This document shows, one piece after another, positions 9,355-18,400 of a DNA stretch of 64,000 nt (position 1 is its first letter; each line of letters starts with the position of its first letter). The stretch is from JAPPLB01 sp965218555. GTDB taxonomy: Bacteria; Acidobacteriota; Terriglobia; Bryobacterales; UBA6623. Below the pieces are notes generated by a model. The model was not told the origin of the DNA and did not search any database. It saw only the letters and a program-made list of their open reading frames with translations. The position numbers and the translations under genes were made by a program. The stretch is taken from contig OZ244625.1 of the NCBI GenBank assembly GCA_965218555.1, forward strand, positions 558,001-622,000. Direction: 5' to 3'.

Positions 9355-9609
9355 TTACAACGGGTCGTAGCAGGACCGCGACGCCGTGCAGGTCTGCAAG
9401 CTCACGGTGTCGCCGTCCGGACCGACGCAATTCTGGGTGTAGACACACCAGAAGTTGCTGCCGTCCGCATCCTCGGGATTCTTCTCTTCCTCGGTGGCGA
9501 TGAACATCCCCTTCCACCGCAGAGCATCGCAGCGGGGACCCATCACCTTGAATAGCGGTGCAACCTGCATGAGTGGCAGGGGCGCAGCGCAAACCACGCC
9601 CCTGGGCAT
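9355..9609 (-). CDS. Small cysteine-rich protein, last gene of the molybdenum hydroxylase operon
   Basis: This is an 84-aa frame only 9 bp downstream of the FAD subunit gene. The more convincing part starts at the internal methionine of MGPRCDALRWKGMF, giving about 62 aa with five cysteines (in PRC, FWC, QNC, QTC and RSC) and a Trp-rich CDALRWKGMFI segment. I do not recognise a named family. The cysteine spacing and acidic EEEKNPED linker could suit a small metal or Fe-S binding partner of the oxidoreductase, but that is inference. It could also be a spurious frame. An overlapping frame (9317-9592) looks like its shadow. Confidence 0.45.
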   Translation of the reverse strand: MPRGVVCAAPLPLMQVAPLFKVMGPRCDALRWKGMFIATEEEKNPEDADGSNFWCVYTQNCVGPDGDTVSLQTCTASRSCYDPL

Positions 9610-9618
9610 ATCTCTTCG

Positions 9619-10572
9619 TTAACCGGCGGCTCGCAGGATCGCGCGCTTGACGGCGACCCGCGCCAACTGCACCTTGTGCTTGTTGCGACTTAGCGGCGTT
9701 GCCGCGGAGAGTGCTGCTTTGGCCGCTGCCGTCGCTGTGTCTTCCGAAACCGCCTTGCCCGCCAGGGCGCGCTCGGCATCGGACGATCGCCAGGGAGTCG
9801 GGGCCACGTGACCCAATACGACGCGCGCGCTTTCGACCGTATCGCCGCTCATCTTCAAAGCAACCGAAGCGGACGCCAGCGGCCAGTCCATCAATTGCCG
9901 CTGCCGCACTTCATAGGTCGCGCTCTTCGCTCCGCCGGCGGAAAGATTGATGCCGGTCAGTACCTGGTTCGGCTGCAAGGTGTTTTCTCGCTGGCTGTCG
10001 CTCGACGGCGTTTGGAACAACTTCTCCAGCGGCATTTCGTCTTCGCCGTCCGGACCCATCACCGTCACCATCGCTTCGAGGGCGATCAGCGCCGGGGCCA
10101 GGCTCGACGCGCTGACGAAGTACGCCGGTCCCTTGTTGCCGAGGATGGCATGGTACTGGTTCTCGCCGTTCGGCACCAGTGACTTGCCCTTGGCGTCTTT
10201 GCCCAGCAAGCCGTAACCGTTGCGGAAATACCAGCAGCGCGGCCGCTGCAGAAGTTCGCCGCCGACCGTGCCCATCGCCCGCATCTGCGGACTCGTAATG
10301 CCTTCCGCCGCTTGACGAACCGCCGCGGGTACGGCGCTGCCGCCCAGCAAATCGGCGATGGTAGCGCTCGCGCCGATCCGCGAAGCGCTCACACCATTCA
10401 GCCCGGCGACGTTCTTGAGGCTCACGACGCGCTTCGGCGTGTGGATGCCCTCTTTCAACAGACTGAGCAAGTCGGTGCCGCCCGCGAGGACATCCGCCTC
10501 GCCCCAATTCGAGGAAAGCAGACCGACTACCTCTTTGACGGAGTTGGGAGCTGCATATTCGAAGGCTTCCAT
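9619..10572 (-). CDS. FAD-binding subunit of an aldehyde/xanthine dehydrogenase-family enzyme
   Basis: This 317-aa protein is the medium (FAD) subunit of a molybdenum hydroxylase, resembling PaoB/YagS of the periplasmic aldehyde oxidoreductase. The flavin-binding signature ADVLAGGTDLLSLLKEG and the later IGASATIADLL are present. In PaoB several cysteines after GGELLQR hold a [4Fe-4S] cluster. Here only one cysteine (RCWYF) remains in that stretch, so the extra cluster is probably absent. Its ATG overlaps the stop of the Moco subunit by 1 bp. It passes electrons from the 2Fe-2S subunit to an unknown acceptor. Confidence 0.9.
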   Translation of the reverse strand: MEAFEYAAPNSVKEVVGLLSSNWGEADVLAGGTDLLSLLKEGIHTPKRVVSLKNVAGLNGVSASRIGASATIADLLGGSAVPAAVRQAAEGITSPQMRAMGTVGGELLQRPRCWYFRNGYGLLGKDAKGKSLVPNGENQYHAILGNKGPAYFVSASSLAPALIALEAMVTVMGPDGEDEMPLEKLFQTPSSDSQRENTLQPNQVLTGINLSAGGAKSATYEVRQRQLMDWPLASASVALKMSGDTVESARVVLGHVAPTPWRSSDAERALAGKAVSEDTATAAAKAALSAATPLSRNKHKVQLARVAVKRAILRAAG

Positions 10573-12731
10573 TACGCCATTCCCCCTTTCTTCTCAAGGG
10601 CTGCCAGAACCTTGTCCGGCGTCAACGGCACCGTCGGCACACGCGCGCCGATGGCATTGAACACGGCGTTCGAGATCGCCGCCATGGGTGAAATCGCCGG
10701 CGGCTCGCCCAGCCCGATGACGCCGCGGTCGTCGTAGACGCCCGTCATCATGTGGACGACCAGCTCGCCGATGTCGCCGATGCCCGCCAACTTGTAGAAC
10801 TCCATGTCGGCGTTCAAGTAGTCGCCGCTCATCTGGTCATACACCCGCTCTTCCCAAAGAGCTGAGCAAATTCCCATGATCAGCGAACCGTACACCTGGC
10901 TCTCCGCCAGCTTCAAATCGATGATCAAGCCGCAGTCCTGAACGGCCACCATCTTGTTCATCGTGACGATGCCGGTCTCCATGTCGACCGAGACGTCCGC
11001 CATCTGAACGCCGCCGACGCCGGAGTCCGCGAGCTTGCCGCCGTCGGAGTCCGGCTGCTTGCCCATCTCGGAGATCGTCTCCGTACTGAGCTTTCGGCAG
11101 GCGGCCGTCCACGCGATCCGCTTCTTCGGATTCGACTTCAATCGGAGGTAGCCGCCTTTGGCCTCGACCTCATCCGCGGAAGAAGCGCCCAAGTCGCCTG
11201 CGACCTTCTCCTTCAGTTTTTCCAGTGCGTTCACCGCGGCCCGCCGCGAGGACGACGAAACGCCGCCCACCGTCGTGCTGCCGCCGGACGGACCCGACGG
11301 CGGATAGCTGCTGTCGCCCATCTTTACGTTGACGCGCGAGACCGGCAGACCGAACGTCTCGGCCAGCACCATCGAGATCACCGTCCGGGTTCCGGTGCCG
11401 ATATCCTGGCTGCCTATTTCCGCTGAAACCGCGCCGTCCGGTTCAATGACCACCCGGCACTCGCTGTCATGCGGTCGCCCGCCCCAGGTATGTATCGACA
11501 GACCCAAACCGCGCCGGACATGTCCCGAGCCTTCGCCCGGTTTGTGATACTTACCTTTCCAGTCGATCAACTCCGCGGCTTTATCGAGCTCGGTGCGATA
11601 GACATCCGGACGCGCCGTCAGATCGGCGTTCTTTTTGAAGAACGCGACCGGGTCCATGTCCACCTTGTGGGCCAGGTCGGTCAACGCACAGTGCGTGATC
11701 ACCGCGCATTGCGGATGCCGCGGCGCCCGCCAAGCGCGAGCCGGACCGGTGTTCGTCGCAACGTTCACGTGACGAATCCGCTGGTTCGGGGGCTCGATGA
11801 CGTATGGCAGAGCGGGGTTGCCGCCCCGGCCGACACCGCTCGTCGCCCAACTTTCAACATCGAAAACGGTCAGCGTGCCGTCTTTCTTGGCGCCCACTTT
11901 GACCTTGCCGAAATAGGAAGGCCGCCCGCCCGCCACTTGCAGTTCTTCGTCGCGGTCGAGCATGATCTTCACCGGCCGGCCCGTCATCCGCGACAGTTTC
12001 GCCGCGGCGATCCCCCACGAATCGATATTGAACTTCGACCCGAAGCCGCCGCCCATCACGGGAGTGATCACCCGGATGTCGCTCGGGCTGATCTTGGGCA
12101 GCGAAGGATCCGCCGCCAGGTTCTTCGCCAAGTCCGCTCCGACGCGGCCCACGGCCTGCGTCGAGGCCCAGACGGTGATGTCCTTTTCACCCTGCCAGTG
12201 AACTGTGTTCCCATGGGGCTCCATGCAGCAGTGTGTAATCGTCGCCGCGCCGTAGTAGCCCTCGTGCGTGGCGTCGGCTTCCTGAAGCGCCTTGGCGGGG
12301 TCGCCTTCGGTCTTCTCCTGACCGGGGACAATGCGGTTGCCGGCCTTCTCGACTTCCTCTTCCTTGACGAGATGCGTCAGCACTTCGTACTCGACCTTGC
12401 ACTTCCTGACGGCGTCGCGCGCAATCTCTTCGGTGTCGGCCGCGATCGCCGCGACCTCGGAGCCGACCCACTGCACTTCGTCACCGATGTCCTTGATCAA
12501 GACCACCCCGCGGACGCCTTTCATCTGCTCCGCGCCGCTCGCGTCAATCCTCGTGATGCGGGCGTTGGCGTGAGGCGACGTCACGAGCCTGCCCACGAGC
12601 AACCCTTCCGGATTGCGATCATAGGCGTACTTGGCGCGTCCCGTCGATTTGTCGGCGCCGTCCAGTCGGCTTACGCTGCCGCCAATGACACTACGGTCCG
12701 CGGCGCTGGGCCAATCATATTTAGTAGCCAC
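10572..12731 (-). CDS. Molybdopterin-binding subunit of an aldehyde/xanthine dehydrogenase-family enzyme
   Basis: This 719-aa protein is the large catalytic subunit that carries the molybdenum cofactor and hydroxylates an aldehyde or N-heterocycle. Visible landmarks are VSRLDGADKSTGRAKYAYD at the start, the Moco loops VMGGGFGSKF and IGSQDIGTGTRTV, the SGGSTTVGGVSSSSRRA segment, and the likely catalytic glutamate in VIGLGEPPAIS near the C-terminus. Size and order match PaoC/YagR-like proteins. It begins within the last 11 bp of the 2Fe-2S gene and ends at the start of the FAD gene, so the three are translationally coupled. The substrate is not predictable. Confidence 0.92.
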   Translation of the reverse strand: MATKYDWPSAADRSVIGGSVSRLDGADKSTGRAKYAYDRNPEGLLVGRLVTSPHANARITRIDASGAEQMKGVRGVVLIKDIGDEVQWVGSEVAAIAADTEEIARDAVRKCKVEYEVLTHLVKEEEVEKAGNRIVPGQEKTEGDPAKALQEADATHEGYYGAATITHCCMEPHGNTVHWQGEKDITVWASTQAVGRVGADLAKNLAADPSLPKISPSDIRVITPVMGGGFGSKFNIDSWGIAAAKLSRMTGRPVKIMLDRDEELQVAGGRPSYFGKVKVGAKKDGTLTVFDVESWATSGVGRGGNPALPYVIEPPNQRIRHVNVATNTGPARAWRAPRHPQCAVITHCALTDLAHKVDMDPVAFFKKNADLTARPDVYRTELDKAAELIDWKGKYHKPGEGSGHVRRGLGLSIHTWGGRPHDSECRVVIEPDGAVSAEIGSQDIGTGTRTVISMVLAETFGLPVSRVNVKMGDSSYPPSGPSGGSTTVGGVSSSSRRAAVNALEKLKEKVAGDLGASSADEVEAKGGYLRLKSNPKKRIAWTAACRKLSTETISEMGKQPDSDGGKLADSGVGGVQMADVSVDMETGIVTMNKMVAVQDCGLIIDLKLAESQVYGSLIMGICSALWEERVYDQMSGDYLNADMEFYKLAGIGDIGELVVHMMTGVYDDRGVIGLGEPPAISPMAAISNAVFNAIGARVPTVPLTPDKVLAALEKKGGMA

Positions 12732-13362
12732 GTCGGCGCCCTCCTTTCACTTCCTTCGCGGCGTCGAGAGCCGCCATGCGCACGCCCACGTAGGTGCCGC
12801 AGCGGCAGATGTTGCCGCTCAAACCGGCTTCCACGTCCGCCTGCGAAGGGTTGGGGTTATTCTCGAGAAACGACTGGCACGCCATCACGAAGCCCGGCGT
12901 GCAGAACCCGCACTGCTGAGCATCGTGCTTGACGAAGTTCCGGGGCACCGGATCGTTGGCCGACAGGCCCTCGATCGTCCGGATGTCGCGGCCTTCCGCT
13001 TCGATCGCCAGCATCGTGCAGGCGTAGACGGCTTGTCCGTCCACCATCACGGTGCAGGCGCCGCAGGTCGCACGGTCGCAAACTTTCTTCGCGCCGGTCA
13101 TGTCGAGACGGTCGCGCAGCGCATCGAGCAGCGTGACCCGCGGCTCCGCCTCCAGACTGTGATTCCTACCGTTGATCCTGAGAGTCATCGACACCGCGCC
13201 CGGGCCGACGACATCACCACCGGCCGCTTTGGCTTCCGGCGTCGCAAGGAGCGCCCCAGCCGCCCCGCTTCCCACGCTCACGCCCTGGATAAAAGCGCGT
13301 CGTGAAAAACCGTTGGGCTGCTGAGCTTCCTTGGGACCCTCTATGGTCTTATTCGAACTCAC
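12721..13362 (-). CDS. Tat-exported 2Fe-2S subunit of an aldehyde/xanthine dehydrogenase-family enzyme
   Basis: This 213-aa small subunit has two [2Fe-2S] domains. The plant-type cluster cysteines are in CDRATCGACTV and the second set in CGFCTPGF and CRCGTY. The N-terminus carries a twin-arginine motif (SRRAFIQG) followed by a hydrophobic stretch, so it is a Tat signal and the enzyme acts in the periplasm, as in PaoABC. The start codon is GTG at 13362, with a GGAAGG site upstream. It is the first gene of the operon and is followed by the Moco subunit (11-bp overlap), the FAD subunit and the small Cys-rich gene. Confidence 0.92.
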   Translation of the reverse strand: MSSNKTIEGPKEAQQPNGFSRRAFIQGVSVGSGAAGALLATPEAKAAGGDVVGPGAVSMTLRINGRNHSLEAEPRVTLLDALRDRLDMTGAKKVCDRATCGACTVMVDGQAVYACTMLAIEAEGRDIRTIEGLSANDPVPRNFVKHDAQQCGFCTPGFVMACQSFLENNPNPSQADVEAGLSGNICRCGTYVGVRMAALDAAKEVKGGRRRGY

Positions 13363-14160
13363 CAGACACCTTCCTTCGCTGAAACTTGACCCGCAAAACA
13401 GGGGTATTCAGCCACTGGGCTTTCTATAGACCGTACTACTATATCAAATCCCGAACACCTGTCCAGACAGACTGATGATATACTTCGGCGGCCCTGAAAC
13501 GCACCGGAAATGCGAGCCAAGACCGCGCCGTGACGGCGGTTCGCGGCCTTAGCTCCGTCGTCGGCTCTGGCTGGCTCTACGGTCTCGTGGCTCCAGGTTG
13601 TGCCGGCGTAGCCGGACCCCGTTGCAGGGAAGGGTGAGAGGGGTGTCGGCTAGCAGCCCGTGGCAAAAGTCCCGTGGAAGGCGCGGCGGGCTTCTGCGGT
13701 CGCTCGGCGCGGAGTGAGGAGGATGGCGATCCGGGTGATCTCCTCCTTGCGAAGGAAAAAGCGAACGACAAAGCCGGCGATCGCAAACGTCCGTCGCCCG
13801 AAGGGTTACGCGCCGCTTCCGGCCTACGAAGAAAAAAGCGCGGAGAGCGCGGTACTGCGTTCCTGGAGCGTCCACGCGTTACGCAATCGGGCCCAGGGCG
13901 CGTAACGCCGCCTGCGTGACTCTTGCCACGGGCTGCTAGACCTGTCGGAGGTTCTGGCTCGCCCTGCGCGTCACTTCGGCCCAATACAAAAGACTGCAAG
14001 TATGTTCTGAAACGTAAATCCGCCGGATCGCATCCCCGCACGCCGCGGTATGGACTCCGGCAGCACACGCGCCTCCTCACAGGCGCGTTCGCCAACTCCG
14101 TGTTAATATCATCGGACTCTTTTGCGGCAAGCCTGCAAACCGTTTTCCCCCTGAAAAAGA
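13363..14160. other. Divergent intergenic region between the molybdenum hydroxylase operon and purC
   Basis: This 798-bp spacer separates two divergent transcription units and must hold both promoters, although I cannot assign convincing -35/-10 pairs. Its central 290 bp are a copy of repeat family 1 (listed separately). The flanks on either side of that repeat carry no convincing gene. The purC side is AT-richer close to the start codon and has only a weak AAAGA element as ribosome binding site. Confidence 0.6.
13650..13939 (-). repeat. MITE-like repeat family 1, copy A (290 bp)
   Basis: The element starts with CTAGCAGCCCGTGGCAAAAG and ends with the inverted form (13918-13939), giving 22-bp terminal inverted repeats with one mismatch. 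It carries no transposase. Two further copies occur at 50742-51158 and 61129-61394, in the opposite orientation to this one. The interior contains the conserved blocks GATCTCCTCC, GACAAAGCCG and GGGTTACGCGCC that align among all three copies. A TA dinucleotide lies at each end (CTAG), which fits a TA-targeting IS630/Tc1-type mobilising enzyme. That assignment is inference. Confidence 0.8.
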
Positions 14161-15060
14161 ATGCCCGTTACCTCCTCAACCCCGCTTCTTGAAACAAACC
14201 TCGAAGGCGTGCAGCCGATCGCGCGCGGCAAGGTGCGCGATATTTATGATGCCGGCGAACACCTGCTCTTCATCGCGACCGACCGCATCTCGGCCTTTGA
14301 CGTCGTGCTGCCGAACGGCATCCCGCACAAAGGCGAGGTGCTGACCAAGCTCTCGATGTTCTGGTTCGACTTCCTCAAGGACGTCGTGCCCACCCACTTC
14401 GTCACGGCCAACGTCGACGAATACCCCGAGAACCTGCGCGCCTACAAGGCTCAACTCGACGGGCGCTCGATGCTCGTCAAGAAGCTCGACATGGTGCCTA
14501 TCGAATGCGTTGCACGCGGCTATATCTCCGGCTCGGGCTGGAAAGAGTACCAGCAATCCGGCGCGGTGTGCGGCGTCAAACTGTCTGCCGGCCTGCGCAT
14601 GAACGGACTGCTTCCCGAACCCATCTTCACTCCCGCGACCAAGGCAGAAACCGGTCACGACGAGAACATCACGTTCGAGCGCGCCGCCGAAATCATCGGC
14701 GAGGACCTCTGCGCGAAGCTCCGCGACCTGACCCTCGACATCTTCTCCCGCGCCGGCCAACACGCCCTGGCCCGCGGTTTGGTCCTTGCCGATACGAAGT
14801 TCGAATTCGGCCGGCTCGACGGCGAGGTCGTTCTCGGCGACGAAGTGCTTACGCCCGACTCCTCCCGCTACTGGCCGCTCGAGTTCTACCAGGCCGGCAA
14901 GCCGCAACCCTCCTACGACAAGCAGTTCGTCCGCGACTATCTCGAAACGGTCGACTGGGACAAAACGCCTCCCGGTCCCGAACTCCCCTCCGACATCATT
15001 GAAAAGACCTCCGAGAAATATCTGGAAGCCTACTACACCCTGACCGACGAAGACCTGTAG
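14161..15060 (+). CDS. purC: Phosphoribosylaminoimidazole-succinocarboxamide synthase
   Basis: This 299-aa SAICAR synthetase joins aspartate to CAIR with ATP in de novo purine synthesis. The signatures are ARGKVRDIYDAGEHLLFIAT with DRISAFDVV, the substrate segment VPIECVARGYISGSGWKEY, EPIFTPATKAETGHDENI and LADTKFEFGR. Its length of about 300 aa matches the longer, yeast-like class of bacterial PurC rather than the 237-aa E. coli form. The gene stands alone, with repeat-bearing spacers on both sides. The Shine-Dalgarno is weak (AAAAAGA directly before ATG). Confidence 0.96.
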   Translation: MPVTSSTPLLETNLEGVQPIARGKVRDIYDAGEHLLFIATDRISAFDVVLPNGIPHKGEVLTKLSMFWFDFLKDVVPTHFVTANVDEYPENLRAYKAQLDGRSMLVKKLDMVPIECVARGYISGSGWKEYQQSGAVCGVKLSAGLRMNGLLPEPIFTPATKAETGHDENITFERAAEIIGEDLCAKLRDLTLDIFSRAGQHALARGLVLADTKFEFGRLDGEVVLGDEVLTPDSSRYWPLEFYQAGKPQPSYDKQFVRDYLETVDWDKTPPGPELPSDIIEKTSEKYLEAYYTLTDEDL

Positions 15061-15466
15061 GCGGGCGCCAGCACCCAGGGGGTTTTCCCTTCACGTCCAA
15101 AACCGGCGGCGCCCTCTGCTCATTCCATCGGACTGGTTGATGCGGCCCCCACGGGTAGCGCTGAGCTGCTGCGCCCACCGACCTCCCTGGGCCGGATGAG
15201 ATTCCGCGACGGTGCGTGGACACTTGATCTTGCGACGCTATGCAGCCGGCCAATAGCGGCCAATAGCGGCCAATAGTGGGCATTGAATCAGTGACTTGGC
15301 GGCGGACGCGGCGGTCCGGGATCACGGATTTTGATTTTGCGACGATTTCGCTCCAAAGGCGAATAAAACGGCAATGTAGACACTTGATTTGCGACAGATA
15401 ATGCAGACGAGACGGTGTCGGCCTGCTAGTAGGAGGCAGGATTGACATCATGGCCGGGCGGGGGTT
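15061..15466. other. Intergenic region with short repeats between purC and the S8 protease gene
   Basis: This 406-bp convergent spacer has no supported gene. It contains a 10-bp tandem repeat (separate entry) and three copies of a motif TTGAT(C/T)TTGCGAC, at about 15224, 15331 and 15384. The first and third share the longer form GACACTTGAT(C)TTGCGAC followed by ATGCAG about 5 nt later. These look like remnants of insertion-sequence ends, but no transposase remains. No strong terminator hairpin is visible after purC. Confidence 0.5.
15247..15276. repeat. Three tandem copies of a 10-bp unit CGGCCAATAG
   Basis: Three exact head-to-tail copies of CGGCCAATAG are present, followed by a decayed TGGGCATTG. 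A similar but not identical 10-bp array lies at 47961-48005. Both are intergenic and have a period close to one DNA turn. They look like a minisatellite. I cannot assign a function. Confidence 0.85.
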
Positions 15467-18400
15467 CTATGGCTCAACGGTCAGGAAGTTCTTGCTGGCG
15501 TACTTTCCTGTTTCGCCGTCTATTGCGATTTCCGCAACCAGCCTTGCATGCGCCGGGGCTAACGGCGTATACGAGCAGACTTCCCCGTTCATTTCCGTTC
15601 CCTCGACGTCCGCCCATTCGGCATCCGAATTCGCTCTCGTCTGCCACTTCGAACTGACGACGGCGTAGTGGGTATCACCGACGACAGTGTCCTCCAATCC
15701 AATACAGCCTCCTCCGTCCGTCGAAATGGGGCCAAAACTGACCTTGCCGGGCGATACGGAGAGCATCTTTAGCGGCACAAAAACTGTATCAACGCCGACT
15801 CCGACGCGTTCAAAGACCAGAAGCCCTTCATCTTCAGTGCTCAGATATGCGTGCCTGCCATCGGGACTTGCCGCGAGGTTTCGAGTATGGCCGAACGCGG
15901 GCACGTGGTTGTTGAAACGATCCGGCTGCCACGGTGCAACGTAGTCGGTCGCCGCGAGTTCACCGCTTTCAGGTCGCCATCTCACGCCGAAGGCCATATT
16001 CCTGCAGAATACGTCCACCGCCGGGGTTCCCCTTCTCGCACTGGTGAATCCGCACCGGTTTTGCCATTCTCGAGCATAAAATGGCGCGTTCCAAAACGGC
16101 GGCAGGCTGCCGAGAAGGTGCGGATGGGAAGAGTCGTCTTCCAGTTGGAACACGTTCGTCCTTTTGCCGTTGTCGTCGAAGGCGAACAGGTAGCGGTCAT
16201 CGCTGCTGATTGCGATTGATTCCAAGTTCGACAGACCTGCGTCATTCCCTGCCCGAGAGACCTGGGTGAGCCGACCTGTTTGGGCATCGCGCTCAATAAC
16301 GAGCAATGACCATTGCGCGGCCACGTACACGCGGCTGTCGAGGTTCGAGATCAGGGCGTGCTTCAGATCGGGAACGGTCAGGGTCTGTACATGCCGGAGA
16401 GAGTCCGGCGTATCGAAGGCAAGGACCTGCAGCTTACCCGAGAAAGGATCGACCACATGCAGGAACGATCCTCCGGAGTCCATGAAAACGTCGCTTCGGC
16501 TGTTGCAACCGACGGCTTCCTGGCAGCCCGTTACTTGCAACGTCCCCTCGTCCCGAAGATCCCGGGGCGTCCCGTCGACAGGCGTAAACTTGCGCCAAGT
16601 CCCGCACCGATGTGCGTAAAGTTTGGTTCTACGCGCATCCCAGATCAGCGAATTGTCTTCCAGATCATGGTCCTCCAAAGACTGAACCAGCGTCAAACCT
16701 CCGGTTTCCACATCACGTTCGAAGACTTGCATTCCAAGCCGCGAAGCTGCATAGAGCGCCGTGCCGCGGCCATTGAGCGCCAGGCTGAGCGGAGTACGGA
16801 GTTCCACCGAGTTCCCCTTGGCGTCCCGGCCGCCGTCAGTCAGGCGTCCGGTGTACTTGAGCCAGACCGGGGCTTCACTCTCGCCCCAACTCATCGTGAA
16901 ATCGCCGCCCTCCGGGGCGCCGCGAGTTCCAAGCCGGATCCTGTAGCGGACTCCCGCCTCGGCACGAAAGATCACCTCGATGCCGCCCGACTCGATCCCT
17001 TCCGGCTGGCGGCTGCTGCTCACGAGCTCAAGCGATCCGAACCCGTCGCCGGCGTCCTGGTAGACGGCCAGCACCCAGGGAGCGTAGAACTCATCGATCC
17101 AGAAGCGATACCAGCCGGCAGCGGGTGCTTCGTAGGTCCACCATAGAGACGAGTGGCCGAGGTCCGCGGACCTCTCGCCGCGCTCGATGGTCGCAAAACG
17201 GTTCGAGCCGGTGATCGAGCCGGCTGCGCCCGCGAGCGGCACGGCGCTTGAAAGACTGTCGTTGCCGGGGGTCGGTCCCCAGATCACTCTGGCGGAGGCC
17301 GAGCGCTGGGTATACGCCGTGACGTCTCCTGCCGGGAAGCCGGCCGCGATCCAATATCGTTGCCCGCCCACGGCCGGCAAGACGAAATCGAACGGGGCGG
17401 CGTCCGGGCCGCTCTCGGCCACCAACTGCATATCTTCGATGGAGCTGCCGGTAAACACGGTCACCCGCAACTTCGAATAGGTCGGCACCACCTCGCCGGT
17501 ATCCGTGAGCCGCCAGGTATAGTAGCCGTCTTCGGGGGCCTCCCACACCCACCACTTCGTCCTGACTCCGGTCTCAACCGGCTCTCCGGGCTCCACGGTC
17601 GAATTCTCATCGATGTTGATGACGTGTTCAGACGATGGCGCACTTTCGATCGTTTCAGCGCCGGCAATATCGTCGTTGCGGGGACGGTGCGCGCTATCCA
17701 GCGATGTCCATCTCAGTTGGTATGGACCGCTGGATGCGTAGGCATCCGGCTCGGCAACGGCGATGCGATACTCCTTCCCGACGCCGGCGGGAAAGAGGGC
17801 GAACGAGGAGGGGTAGTTCGAAACCAGCCGCAGTGTGGAAATGCCGTCGCTCTCGAATACAAAGATACGCCTCGGGTACTCGCTCCCGAACGCCCACAGG
17901 CCGTTGCTGGGCGCTGTCCATCGATACCAGGTGGTGGCCGCCGCGAACCCGAACCACTCGCCGGTTTCCAAGGTGGCGCCCTGGCTGTTGCCCTGGACGA
18001 CTCCGTCCGCGCCTTCAAGCACGGCGGCCTGCGTGAAGTCGTCGTTGGCAGGCCGGGGTCCCTGTGACCAGCGGAGGTTCAGGGCGGCTCCTCTTGCGAA
18101 GTTGCTCACCCGGATTCGATAGGATTGCCCTTTCTCGGCAAAGAAGAGCACTCCCCACAGACCGTCCGCGACCCGCTCCAACGCCGAGATTCGATCCCCT
18201 CGGAAGATGCTCAGGCGGTCGTTGCGAGCGTCCCGGGAATCCGTGCGCGGGGGAATGTTGAAGCGGACCGGACCATTCGCCGGCGCCGTCCAGGCGTACC
18301 AGACCGAACCGGCGGGCCTCCCCCGCCTGGGGGTGAACAGCGGCTCCCCCGGCTCCGGCGTCGCCAGCAGCAGATCCAGCGGGAGAGAACCCTCCTCGCC

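Noticed and set aside
9317..9592. Alternative 91-codon frame overlapping the small Cys-rich gene
   Set aside because: It has an arginine-rich composition typical of shifted GC-rich DNA, while the other frame has patterned cysteines.
15247..15276. The 10-bp tandem repeats as CRISPR arrays
   Set aside because: Units are too short, have no spacers, and no cas genes are present.
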